Shown piece by piece: positions 9,159-17,668 of a stretch of DNA of 64,000 nt; the stretch's first letter is position 1, and the number at the start of each line of letters is the position of its first letter. Where the stretch lies: NCBI RefSeq assembly GCF_014648475.1, contig NZ_BMRE01000032.1:1-64000 (forward strand), in the 5' to 3' direction. The stretch is from Lentzea flava. Its GTDB lineage: Bacteria; Actinomycetota; Actinomycetes; Mycobacteriales; Pseudonocardiaceae. The translations under genes and the position numbers were made by a program. The notes below the pieces were generated by a model that searched no databases, was not told the origin of the DNA, and saw only the letters and a program-made list of their open reading frames with translations.

Positions 9159-9278
9159 GGATACCTCCCCCGCTCCCCATTTTGTTCACGCTTCGTCGTA
9201 CAAGTCCAGGTGTTGTCCCCGAACAATCCGTTTCAGCAGTAGAAAGAAGGAACCGGACCGACGTGGAATAGGGGAACC

Positions 9279-9539
9279 ATGTCCGACGAGTACCACCGCG
9301 ACGTGCTGGCCAAGCTCACCGAACTGGTGCGCGACGAGTTCCTGGACGGGGAGGACGAGGAGCTCACGGCCACGACACCGCTGATGGAGTGGGGGATCCT
9401 CAAGTCCATCGAAACCACCCGGCTGGTGGCATACGTGCGCAACGAATTCGGCGTGCGCGTACCTGCGGCCCAAGTCACGACGGAGAACTTCCGGGATCTG
9501 GAAAGCATCGCCGGGCTCGTCACGGCATTGCGCGGGTGA
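9279..9539 (+). CDS. stand-alone acyl/peptidyl carrier protein
   Basis: An 86-residue carrier protein. The phosphopantetheine site is in PLMEWGILKSIETTRLV (Ser43), in the form typical of free-standing carriers that partner with stand-alone adenylation enzymes and acyl-CoA dehydrogenase-like oxidases (CloN5, PltL, RedO type). The ribosome site AGGGGAA precedes the ATG at 9279. It is the first of four tightly packed genes (gap of 5 bp, then two 4-bp overlaps) and would hold the amino acid loaded by the adenylation enzyme while the dehydrogenase oxidises it. Confidence 0.85.
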   Translation: MSDEYHRDVLAKLTELVRDEFLDGEDEELTATTPLMEWGILKSIETTRLVAYVRNEFGVRVPAAQVTTENFRDLESIAGLVTALRG

Positions 9540-9544
9540 GTGGA

Positions 9545-10623
9545 ATGGAGTTCGGCCGGACGGCGGCGCAAAGAGAGCTCTGCCGGACAATTCGGGACGC
9601 CGGAGAATACGACTGGCAACGGCTCGGCGAACTCGGCGTGCTCGGCGCCGCGATCCCCGTCGAGCACGGCGGACGGGGCTCGGCGCGCTCGACACCGCCC
9701 TGGTCTTCGAGGCCGCGGGATACGGTTGCCACGACACCGGGCTGATCTTCGCGGCCGGCGCGCACCTCTTCGCCGTGGCGCTGCCGATCGCCGAGTTCGG
9801 CAGCGACAGCCAGAAGAAGAAACTCCCCGGACTGTGCGACGGCACCCTCGTCGGCGCCAACGCGATGACCGAGCCCGACGCCGGATCGGACATCGGGGCG
9901 CTGAAGACCACCGCCGTGCGCAGCGGCAACGGCTACGTGCTCAACGGCGTGAAGAGCTTCGTCAGCAACGGCCCGATCGCGGACGTCTACGTCACCTACG
10001 CCGTCACCGACCCCAACGCCAAACACCTCGGCACCACCGGTTTCGTGGTCGACGCCGGCACGCCCGGCCTGGTCAGGAGCGAGCCGTTCGGCAAGCTCGG
10101 CCTGAACGGCTGCGCGGCGGGCACCGTCGAGTTCCACGACTGCGCGGTGCCGGAGGACGCCGTGCTGGGCAACGGCAGCCTCGTGTTCCAGCACGGCATG
10201 CTGTTGGAACGCGCCTGCCTCTTCGCGATCTACCTCGGCGTGCAGGAGCGGCTCGTCGAGCGCTGCATCACGCACGTCAAGCGGCGCAAGCAGTTCGGGA
10301 AGCGGCTCAGCACCTTCCAGTCCGTCAGCAACCGGATCGTGGACATGAAGCTTCGGCTGGAAAGCTCCCGTTTGCTGCTCTACAAGGCGTGCTGGGCCAT
10401 CGATCAGGACGACGACGCCGTGCTTCCAGCGGCACTGTCGAAGCTCGCCGTCTCGCAGGCCGCCGTGCAGACCGCGCTGGACGCCGTCGAACTCTTCGGC
10501 GGCCGCGGCTACCAGACCGACGAGGGCATCGAGGAGCACCTCAGGGACGCCGTCGGCGGCCTGATCTTCTCGGGCACGTCGGACATCCAGCGGCAGCTCG
10601 CGGCGCTGGAGCTGGGCCTGTGA
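9545..10623 (+). CDS. carrier-protein-linked acyl-CoA dehydrogenase (apparent frameshift)
   Basis: Flavin dehydrogenase of the type that oxidises an aminoacyl group on a carrier protein (CloN3, PltE and RedW family). The N-terminal part starts at the ATG at 9545 (MEFGRTAAQRELCRTI) and reads to AAIPVEHGGRG near 9678. Past that point the natural continuation, GLGALDTALVFEAAGYGCHD to a stop at 10623, is in the next frame. One extra G in the GGGG run at about 9675-9678 restores a full-length protein of about 360 residues. The flavin/substrate motif MTEPDAGSDIGALKT, LFGGRGYQTDEG and FSGTSDIQ are intact. Either this is a true inactivating mutation or a homopolymer error. The stop overlaps the adenylation-gene start by 4 bp. 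Confidence 0.75.
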
Positions 10624-11981
10624 CCGCACTGCACCGGCTCGTCAGCGAAGCCGCCGGACGCACCCCGCAAGCACCGGCCATCCACGACGGCACAACGACG
10701 ATCACCTACGAAGAGCTCGACGACCGCGCGAACCGCCTAGCCGCAGGTCTGCAACAGCACAACGTCAGAAGAGGCGACCGCATCGTCATCCACGCCGACA
10801 AGAGCGCGGACACGATCGCCCTGATGCAGGCGGCACTGCGGATCGGCGCGATCTACGTCCCGGTCGCACCAGCCAACCCGAAAGCGCGCGTCGACAAGAT
10901 CATCAAAAGCGCCCGCCCGAAGCTGGTCGTCACCGACCCGCGCACCGTACCGACGGGCACAGCACCGGAGATCCACGAGCCGGAGCCGGACGACCCCGCC
11001 TACGTCCTCTACACCTCGGGCTCGACCGGCGAACCCAAGGGCGTCTGCATCAGCCACCGCAACGCCGAGGCGTTCGTCACCTGGGCGGTAGCAGAAACCG
11101 GTCTGCACCAAGGTGATCGGCTCAGCAACCACGCCCCGTTCAACTTCGACCTGAGCGTGTTCGACCTCTACGGCGCCTTCCACGCGGGCGCCGCGGTCGA
11201 CCTCGTGCCGAGCGACGTCGCCTACAACCCGGCAGAACTCACGGAATTCCTCGTCACGCGCGGCATCACGGTCTGGTACTCCGTGCCGTCCGCGCTGCTG
11301 CTGATGATGAGGCAAGGCGGCCTGCTGAACAGAAACAACGCCCTGCGCGTCTGCATCTTCGCAGGAGAACCGTTCCCGTCGGACCAGGTGCTCGAACTGC
11401 GCAAGGCGTGGCCGAACACCAGGCTGTTCAACTGGTACGGGCCGACGGAGACGAACGTCTGCACGTCGTACGAGGTGCACGACGTCGACCCGAGCCGCCC
11501 GCTGCCGATCGGAACTCCCAGCTGTGGCAACACGATCGACCTCGTCGACGGCGAGATCGTCGTCGACGGCCCCACCGTCATGCTCGGCTACTGGGGCGAA
11601 CCACCGCACCAAGGCCCGTACCGCACAGGAGACCTCGGCAGACGAACGAATGGGGTGCTCGAGTACGCGGGCCGCCGCGACGCCATGGTCAAAGTCCGCG
11701 GCCACCGCGTCGAGCTCGGCGAAATCGAGACCGCACTGGCCAGTCACCCCGACGTCGGCGCGGTCGCCGTCGTCGTCAAGGGCACCGGCCTGGACGCGAA
11801 ACTGCACGCCGTCGTCGTGCCGCGCACCGACAAACGCCCAGGGCTCGTCGGCCTGAAACGGCACTGCGCCGAACGTCTGCCCAGCTACATGATCATCGAC
11901 TCACTCGCCGTGGTGGCCGAACTGCCGCGCACGGCGAACGGCAAGACCGACCGCACCGCACTCTCCAGGGGGATCCAGTGA
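10620..11981 (+). CDS. stand-alone amino-acid adenylation enzyme
   Basis: A 453-residue adenylation domain with no carrier or condensation domain attached. Core motifs are in order: YTSGSTGEPKG (A3), FNFDLSVFDLYG (A4), NWYGPTETN (A5), YRTGDL (A7), AMVKVRGHRVELGEIE (A8) and PRTANGKTDR (A10, catalytic Lys). Asp in the A4 motif is the usual alpha-amino-group contact, so an amino acid is the likely substrate. The A4 and WYSVPSALLLMM regions resemble prolyl-AMP ligases of pyrrole pathways, but proline is only a guess. It should load the carrier encoded at 9279. The GTG start at 10620 overlaps the dehydrogenase stop, and the stop overlaps the next start. Confidence 0.88.
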   Translation: MTALHRLVSEAAGRTPQAPAIHDGTTTITYEELDDRANRLAAGLQQHNVRRGDRIVIHADKSADTIALMQAALRIGAIYVPVAPANPKARVDKIIKSARPKLVVTDPRTVPTGTAPEIHEPEPDDPAYVLYTSGSTGEPKGVCISHRNAEAFVTWAVAETGLHQGDRLSNHAPFNFDLSVFDLYGAFHAGAAVDLVPSDVAYNPAELTEFLVTRGITVWYSVPSALLLMMRQGGLLNRNNALRVCIFAGEPFPSDQVLELRKAWPNTRLFNWYGPTETNVCTSYEVHDVDPSRPLPIGTPSCGNTIDLVDGEIVVDGPTVMLGYWGEPPHQGPYRTGDLGRRTNGVLEYAGRRDAMVKVRGHRVELGEIETALASHPDVGAVAVVVKGTGLDAKLHAVVVPRTDKRPGLVGLKRHCAERLPSYMIIDSLAVVAELPRTANGKTDRTALSRGIQ

Positions 11982-13156
11982 CGTTGTTCGGCAAGTCGAC
12001 TGCCCTGTACGACGAGTGGGAGGACGAGGGCGTCTCACCGTTCTTCCCGGTGATCGAGACCAACCGCGGCCACCACGTCACGACCGCGAAGCACGGCGAC
12101 CTGCTCATGTTCGGCTCGTGCGACTACCTCGGCCTCTCCCAGGACCCACGACTCAAGCAAGCCGCGATCGACGCGATCCGCGAGTTCGGCACGAACACCT
12201 ACGGCGCGCAACTGCTCTGCGGCCGCACCCGGCTGCACGACGGCATCGAGGCGAAGCTCAGGTCGTTGTCCGGCAAGGAGTCCGCGATCCTCTTCCCGTC
12301 GGGCATGGCCGCGAACCTGGCCGTGATCTCCACGATCGCCTCCGACGAGGACGTGATCCTCTGCGACCGCACCGCCCACATCTCGATCTACATGGGCAGC
12401 TGGTTGTCCGGCGCCGAGCTGCGGACGTTCCCGCACAACAACGTGAAGAAGCTGAAAGCGTTGCTGCGCAAGGAGAAGGACAGGCGCCGCCGGGTGATCC
12501 TGGTCGACGGCCTGTACAGCGCCGACGGCGACTTCGCACCACTCAAAGAGATCACCGCGCTCGCCGGGGAGCACGACGCGAAAGTGGTCGTGGACGAGGC
12601 GCACTCGTTCGGCGCGATCGGACCGAACGGCCTGGGCGTCGCCGACCACTTCGGTGTGCTGGACCGGGTGGACGCCGTGGTCGGCACGATGAGCAAGGCG
12701 CTCGGCAGCGTCGGCGGGTTCGTCCTCACCGGCAAGGAGTTCGAACGCGAGCTGCGCTACCTCGCCCCGAGCTACACGAGCTCACGCGGCAGCGCACCTG
12801 GCGTCGCGGGCGCCAGCCTCGCGTCGCTCGAACTGGTCGAGGAACACGGCACCGAGCTGCGCGCCAAGCTCGACCAGAACGTCAGGTTCGTCATCGACGG
12901 CCTCACCGAGGCCGGGCTGAACCTGATGCGCACGACCAGCCACATCGTCCCGGTGCTGATCGGCGACGAGCACAAGACCGTGGCCGTCTCGAACTGGCTG
13001 ATGGACCACGGGATCTTCGTCGGAACATTCGTGCACCCGCACGTGCCCACCGGAGAAGGCAGGCTGCGGATCGGGGTGACCAGCACCCACACTCAGGCCG
13101 AGTGCGCGGTGCTGGTCGAACGGCTCACCGAAGCGAGGAACAAGTTCTCGCTGTAG
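11978..13156 (+). CDS. alpha-oxoamine synthase (PLP, KAPA synthase / SPT-like)
   Basis: A 392-residue fold-type I PLP enzyme of the family that includes 8-amino-7-oxononanoate synthase and serine palmitoyltransferase. These join an acyl thioester to an amino acid with loss of CO2 to give a 2-aminoketone. Visible are LLMFGSCDYLGLS, the cofactor-stacking region FPSGMAANLAVIS, VVVDEAHSFGAIG (Asp contacting the pyridine N) and GTMSKALGSVGG (PLP-binding Lys). A biotin role is unlikely because no other bio gene is nearby. Its place as last gene of a carrier/adenylation/dehydrogenase operon suggests it off-loads the aminoacyl-carrier intermediate. The GTG start at 11978 follows an AGGGGGAT site. It converges on der with 1 bp between stops. 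Confidence 0.88.
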   Translation: MTLFGKSTALYDEWEDEGVSPFFPVIETNRGHHVTTAKHGDLLMFGSCDYLGLSQDPRLKQAAIDAIREFGTNTYGAQLLCGRTRLHDGIEAKLRSLSGKESAILFPSGMAANLAVISTIASDEDVILCDRTAHISIYMGSWLSGAELRTFPHNNVKKLKALLRKEKDRRRRVILVDGLYSADGDFAPLKEITALAGEHDAKVVVDEAHSFGAIGPNGLGVADHFGVLDRVDAVVGTMSKALGSVGGFVLTGKEFERELRYLAPSYTSSRGSAPGVAGASLASLELVEEHGTELRAKLDQNVRFVIDGLTEAGLNLMRTTSHIVPVLIGDEHKTVAVSNWLMDHGIFVGTFVHPHVPTGEGRLRIGVTSTHTQAECAVLVERLTEARNKFSL

Positions 13157-13157
13157 A

Positions 13158-14579
13158 TCACTTCTTGGCGGAGCCCGCCTTCTTCTTCTCGCGCACGCGG
13201 ACCGAGATGCGGACCGGGCTCCCCTGGAAGCCGAACTCCTCACGCAGCTTGCGCTCGATGAACCGGCGGTAGCCCGCCTCGAGGAAACCGGTCGTGAACA
13301 GCACGAACGTCGGCGGCCGGGTCGAGGCCTGGGTCGCGAACAGCACCTTGGGCTGCTTGCCGCCGCGCACCGGCGGCGGGGTGGCCGCGATCAGGTCCGA
13401 CAGCCACTGGTTCAGCCGGCCGGTCGGGACGCGGGTGTCCCACGAGTTCAGGGCCGTGCGCAACGCCGGGGCGAGCTTGTGCACCGAACGGCCGGTCAGG
13501 GCGGAGATGTTGACCTTGTCCGCCCACGGCACGCGCACCAGGCCGCGTTCGAGCTCGCGGACCATCTCGTTGCGGCGGTCCTCGTCGACGAGGTCCCACT
13601 TGTTGAACGCCAGCACGCACGCGCGGCCCGACTCGACGACCATCGTCAGCACGCGGAGGTCCTGCTCGGACAACGGCTCGTGCGCGTCCAGCAGCACGAT
13701 CGCGACCTCGGCGGTCTCGATCGCCGACTTGGTGCGCAGCGACGCGTAGTACTCGGCGCCGCTCTCGAACTTCACCCGCTTGCGCAGGCCGGCGGTGTCG
13801 ACGAACCGCCAGATCTCGCCGTCCAGCTCGACCAGCGAGTCGACCGGGTCGACCGTGGTGCCGGCGACCGAGTCGACGACCGAGCGCTGCTCGCCGGTCA
13901 GGCGGTTGAGCAGGGACGACTTGCCGACGTTCGGCTTGCCGACCAGCGCCACGCGCCGCGGGCCGCCGCCACGCGCACCGAAGTCGTCGCGCGGTGTCTC
14001 GGGCAGCTTCTGCAGGATCACGTCGAGCAGGTCACCGGAGCCGCGGCCGTGCAGACCGGACACCGGGTACGGCTCGCCGAGCCCCAGCGACCACAGCGAC
14101 GCGACGTCGGCCATCAGCCGGTCGTCGTCCACCTTGGACGCGCAGAGGATCACCGGCTTCTTCGACCGGCGCAGCACCTTCGCGACGGCCTCCTCCGTGG
14201 TCGTCGCGCCCACCGTCGCGTCCACGACCACGAGGATCACGTCCGCGGTCGCCATCGCGAGCTCGGCCTGCGCGGCCACGGCGGCCTGCAGGCCCACCGC
14301 GTCCGGCTCCCAGCCGCCCGTGTCGACCACGGTGAACTTGCGGCCGTTCCACAGCGCGTCGTAGGCCACGCGGTCACGGGTGACGCCGGGCACGTCCTGC
14401 ACCACGGCCTCTCGCCGGCCGATGATGCGGTTGACCAGCGTGGACTTGCCCACGTTCGGCCGTCCGACCACCGCGAGCACCGGCTGCGGCGGCGCGGCCT
14501 CCTCGCCGTCGGAGCCGTCGAGGTCGTCGAAGGCTGACCAGTCGGCCTCGTCCTCCCAGGTGCCGTCCAGGTCCGTCAT
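13158..14579 (-). CDS. der: ribosome-assembly GTPase Der (EngA)
   Basis: A 473-residue tandem GTPase needed for 50S subunit maturation. The first G domain has GRPNVGKSTL, VDTGG and SKVD (the usual NKxD Asn replaced by Ser, common in actinobacteria). The second has GKPNVGKSSL, VDTAG and NKWD. The C-terminal KH-like domain follows and ends in a lysine-rich tail. An acidic N-terminal extension of about 30 residues precedes the first domain, as in other actinomycetes. The ATG at 14579 overlaps the plsC-like stop by 4 bp. It is the last gene of cmk-plsC-der, a conserved actinobacterial order. Confidence 0.97.
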   Translation of the reverse strand: MTDLDGTWEDEADWSAFDDLDGSDGEEAAPPQPVLAVVGRPNVGKSTLVNRIIGRREAVVQDVPGVTRDRVAYDALWNGRKFTVVDTGGWEPDAVGLQAAVAAQAELAMATADVILVVVDATVGATTTEEAVAKVLRRSKKPVILCASKVDDDRLMADVASLWSLGLGEPYPVSGLHGRGSGDLLDVILQKLPETPRDDFGARGGGPRRVALVGKPNVGKSSLLNRLTGEQRSVVDSVAGTTVDPVDSLVELDGEIWRFVDTAGLRKRVKFESGAEYYASLRTKSAIETAEVAIVLLDAHEPLSEQDLRVLTMVVESGRACVLAFNKWDLVDEDRRNEMVRELERGLVRVPWADKVNISALTGRSVHKLAPALRTALNSWDTRVPTGRLNQWLSDLIAATPPPVRGGKQPKVLFATQASTRPPTFVLFTTGFLEAGYRRFIERKLREEFGFQGSPVRISVRVREKKKAGSAKK

Positions 14580-15208
14580 CGTCTTTCCTCACTCACACGA
14601 AGTTCATCGAGTTCGGCGACCAGTGTCGCCAGGCGGTCGCGCACCTGCTCGGTGGCAACGCCGAGAGCGGCCTTCCCCTTCCCCTCCGGGAGGTGGAACG
14701 GCTCACCGATCAGCACGTCGACCGGGGGTCGCCAGCCCTTGGCCTGGTACGTGCCGCGGCACGCAACCGGCAGCACCACCGCGCCGCCGACCCTCGCGAG
14801 CCACGCCGCGCCGTTCTGCGCCGAGGCCACGTCGCCCTCACCACGCGTGCCCTCGGGGAAGATCCCGACCACGCCACCGGCCTTGAGCACGGACAACGCG
14901 CTGGTCAGCGCCGTGCGGTCGGCTTCACCCCGCTTGACGGGGATCTGCCCGATCTTGCGCAGCAGGTAGCCCACGACACCTTTGAACATCTCCTGCTTGA
15001 TCAGGAACGTCACGCGCCGGGGCAGGACACCGAACAGGATCGGCCCGTCGGCCATCGAGCTGTGGTTGGCGACGACGACCACGCCGCCGCTCAAGGGTAC
15101 GCGGTCGCGGCCGTGCACCCGAATCCGGAACTGCCACGCGTACGGAACGCGCGCGATCCAGCGTCCGAAGTCGAACAGCCACCCCAGGCTGCCCTCAGGC
15201 ACCGTCAC
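14576..15208 (-). CDS. 1-acyl-glycerol-3-phosphate acyltransferase (PlsC type)
   Basis: A 210-residue lysophospholipid acyltransferase. The catalytic HX4D box is NHSSMAD near residue 48, the glycerol-phosphate-binding motif is IFPEGTRGEGD near 115, and LPVACRGTYQ lies near 145. A single N-terminal hydrophobic stretch suggests a membrane-surface enzyme. The GTG start at 15208 overlaps the cmk stop by 4 bp. Its place between cmk and der is standard in actinobacteria and does not say which lipid it acylates. Confidence 0.92.
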   Translation of the reverse strand: MTVPEGSLGWLFDFGRWIARVPYAWQFRIRVHGRDRVPLSGGVVVVANHSSMADGPILFGVLPRRVTFLIKQEMFKGVVGYLLRKIGQIPVKRGEADRTALTSALSVLKAGGVVGIFPEGTRGEGDVASAQNGAAWLARVGGAVVLPVACRGTYQAKGWRPPVDVLIGEPFHLPEGKGKAALGVATEQVRDRLATLVAELDELRVSEERR

Positions 15209-15918
15209 CCGGTCACCCGCAGCCCGCGGCGTTCGACGAGGTCCAGCAGAGCGTCCACGGTGCCCGCGAGGTCGAGGTCGGTCGTGTCCACCTCGACCGC
15301 GTCCTCGGCCGCCCGCAACGGCGAGACCGCGCGCGTCGAGTCGTAGTTGTCGCGCCGCTGCACGTCCGCGAGTACCGCGTCCACAGTGGACTCGCGTCCG
15401 GCCGCGTTGTCCTGCTTGGTCCGCCGCTGCGCCCGCGCGTCCGCCGACGCCGTCAGGTACACCTTCAACGGCGCGTCCGGCGACACGACCGTGCCGATGT
15501 CCCGCCCCTCGACGACGATGCCGCCCACGTTGTCCACGGCGTCCGCGATGATCGCCCGCTGCTGCGCCACGAGCAGCTCCCGCACGTGCGCGGTCGCCGA
15601 CACCGGCGACACGGCCAGCGTCACCTCGGGCCCGCGGATCTCCACCGACACGTCGTCGCCGTCCAGCGTGATCCCCGGCGCCGACGGGTCGGTGCCGACC
15701 ACGAGCTTGGCACCGTCGGCGACCTCGGCGACCTTCAGCGCGTCCGCCGGGTCGACCCCGGCGCGCAGCACCGCCACCGTGATCGCCCGGTACATCGAGC
15801 CGGTGTCGAGGTAGCGCGCGTCCAGCGCCATCGCGAGGCGCTTCGCGACGGTGGACTTGCCGGTGCCGGACGGACCGTCGAGTGCCACCACACCGCGCAA
15901 CTGACCCTGGCCCACCAC
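15205..15918 (-). CDS. cmk: cytidylate kinase
   Basis: Phosphorylates CMP and dCMP to the diphosphates. The P-loop is ALDGPSGTGKSTVAKRLA, followed by YLDTGSMYRA (nucleoside-binding region) and VVEGRDIGTVV, with the LID-region arginines in DARAQRRTKQDN. An upstream ATG at 15945 is in frame, but a GGAGGGAG site sits just before the GTG at 15918, so I prefer that start (237 residues, close to the family length). Confidence 0.93.
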   Translation of the reverse strand: MVGQGQLRGVVALDGPSGTGKSTVAKRLAMALDARYLDTGSMYRAITVAVLRAGVDPADALKVAEVADGAKLVVGTDPSAPGITLDGDDVSVEIRGPEVTLAVSPVSATAHVRELLVAQQRAIIADAVDNVGGIVVEGRDIGTVVSPDAPLKVYLTASADARAQRRTKQDNAAGRESTVDAVLADVQRRDNYDSTRAVSPLRAAEDAVEVDTTDLDLAGTVDALLDLVERRGLRVTG

Positions 15919-15970
15919 AGCTCCCTCCGAGACACCCACCGGCACATTGTGCCTGGTGCGGCGGCCCGGC

Positions 15971-16108
15971 CTACGCGAAGGGGGCGCTCACCAGGCCCAC
16001 GAGCGTGAGCAGGACCACCACCAGGAACGCCGCCACGATCACGGATCCGATGGACACGGTCAGTGTGAACGCCGCCACCCGCCACCGGTGATAGGGCTGT
16101 TTCTGCAC
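15971..16108 (-). CDS. 45-residue single-span membrane peptide
   Basis: A GTG at 16108 with an AGGAGGGGGAT site about 7 bases upstream opens MQKQPYHRWRVAAFTLTVSI, a long hydrophobic stretch of about 30 residues and a stop at 15971. The basic N-terminus followed by the helix predicts one membrane span with the N-terminus inside. It begins 21 bp after the stop of the membrane-anchored GTPase and is probably the last gene of that operon. I do not recognise a family. Small size makes chance a concern, but the ribosome site and position support it. Confidence 0.55.
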   Translation of the reverse strand: MQKQPYHRWRVAAFTLTVSIGSVIVAAFLVVVLLTLVGLVSAPFA

Positions 16109-16129
16109 GTCCGATCCCCCTCCTGGAGG

Positions 16130-17668
16130 TCAGAGCCGGAGTCCCTCGTCGGCGAGGGTCTGTTCGGTGAACGTCTCGACGCTCGGGTGCGCGTCGTGGT
16201 GGTCGTCGGTGAGAGCGGAGGTCAGGAAGAACGTCACCTCCTTGAACGTCGAGCCCATGCGCCGCACGATGTTGCCCTGGCCCAGTCCCTCGAGCCACGC
16301 CTTGATCGCGTCCGAGTCGCCGGTGTCCACATCGGTGAGCAGCCGCTTGATCAGGTCGGCCTTGCTCACCGCGACCGCGAGGCGGATCCGGCCGAGGTCC
16401 ACGCCCATGTTCGTCATCGTCGTCACCGTCTCGCTGAAGGTGACGTGCGGCTCCTGCCTCGCCCGGCGGCTGTCGAGCTCCTGCTGCTCGGCCGCGTCGA
16501 ACTCCTCCCACACCGGTTTGATCGACGTGGGGTCGATCACGAAGATGTACGTCCGCGCGTTGCGGAAGTACTCGAGCTCCTGGATCTCCTTCGGCTTGCT
16601 GAAGATCTCGCCCGCCGCGTCGAAGACGTGCACGAGCTTGCGCGCTCCCCTGCGCGGGGACACGAGCACCGAGCACGCGGGTGGCGCGACGCCCGACTGG
16701 CGAGCGGGCGCGGTCTTCTCGGTGCGCGAGGTCGCGATGAGCGTGCTGCGCGCCTTGTCGGCCTCCTTGCGGCTCTGCGCATCGGCGTAGGAGAACTCGC
16801 CGCCGGACCTCGTGACCATCGCCTCCACCGCGATGATCAGCACGGTGATCAGCTGCGTCTTGCCCGCACTCGGCGCGCCGAACACCGGCAGCACGATCTC
16901 GCCCGTCTCGCCGGTGTGCCCGCTGAGCTCGTGCGGTTCCTCGCCGCTGCGGTGGCCAGGGCACCACAGCGTGGGCTTGTCCTCCGGCTTCACGAACCAC
17001 ATCAGCACCATCATCGACGGGAACGCCTTGCCGCAGTTGCACCGGCGGTGGGTCATCCCGTGCCGGCCCGGCCGGACGTCGCCGTGCAGCGTCTTGCAGC
17101 CGGGGCAGCCGTACAGCACCTCGGTGACGCGGTGGCCGCAGGTCTTGCAGGTCATGGTGATGCCGCGGATCCGCAGCATCGCGGCGTCCACGAGCCGCAG
17201 CAGGTACAACGCGACGTAGCTCAGGGCGAGCAGCACCGCGAGCAGCACGCCCGCGCCCACACCCGCGGCCAGCAGCGCGCAGAAGGCCAGCACCAGTCCG
17301 AGCGCCATCCCGAAGTACTGGAAGGCACCGATCCACTTCTGCCCGGACAGGTCCGCGAAGTGCTTCGCGTGGATGTCCTTGGCACGCTTGGCGATCGCCT
17401 CCCGCGTGGCGCGCAGTCCGGCGCCGTGGGCGTGCAGGATGTCACGCCACGCCTGGCCGCGCAGGTAGAAGTCCCACGCCGGCTCCTCCCGCTGCGTCCG
17501 CTTCGCCACCGGTCGTTTCGCCACGGCCGCGTTCGCGTTCTTGCCCAGCCCGTACCCACCGGCGAGCGCGACCACGTACGCGCGCAGGGCGGTGTGGGCG
17601 AAACCCATCGCGGAGATCAACGGCGGCAGCAGGATCACCAGAGCGAGCAGGGTCGCGAACACGATCAC
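16130..17668 (-). CDS. membrane-anchored zinc-ribbon TRAFAC GTPase (GAP1-partner type)
   Basis: 512 residues. Hydrophobic segments at about 1-40 and 112-160 anchor the protein. Zinc-ribbon cysteines follow near 170-240 (CKTCGH, YGCPGCK, RRCNCGKAF, WCPGH), then a GTPase domain with Walker A GAPSAGKTQ near 265, a switch-II motif VFDAAGEIF and SKADLI as the base-specificity loop. The G3 DAAG and the overall plan fit the double-GTPase families described by Burroughs and Aravind in predicted prokaryotic conflict systems together with GAP1. The GTG start overlaps the GAP1 stop by 4 bp, so the two are made together. The substrate it senses is unknown. Confidence 0.75.
   Translation of the reverse strand: MIVFATLLALVILLPPLISAMGFAHTALRAYVVALAGGYGLGKNANAAVAKRPVAKRTQREEPAWDFYLRGQAWRDILHAHGAGLRATREAIAKRAKDIHAKHFADLSGQKWIGAFQYFGMALGLVLAFCALLAAGVGAGVLLAVLLALSYVALYLLRLVDAAMLRIRGITMTCKTCGHRVTEVLYGCPGCKTLHGDVRPGRHGMTHRRCNCGKAFPSMMVLMWFVKPEDKPTLWCPGHRSGEEPHELSGHTGETGEIVLPVFGAPSAGKTQLITVLIIAVEAMVTRSGGEFSYADAQSRKEADKARSTLIATSRTEKTAPARQSGVAPPACSVLVSPRRGARKLVHVFDAAGEIFSKPKEIQELEYFRNARTYIFVIDPTSIKPVWEEFDAAEQQELDSRRARQEPHVTFSETVTTMTNMGVDLGRIRLAVAVSKADLIKRLLTDVDTGDSDAIKAWLEGLGQGNIVRRMGSTFKEVTFFLTSALTDDHHDAHPSVETFTEQTLADEGLRL

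Noticed and set aside
11978..13156. Biotin synthesis gene bioF
   Set aside because: Same enzyme family, but the operon partners are a carrier, an adenylation enzyme and a carrier-linked dehydrogenase; no other bio genes are near.
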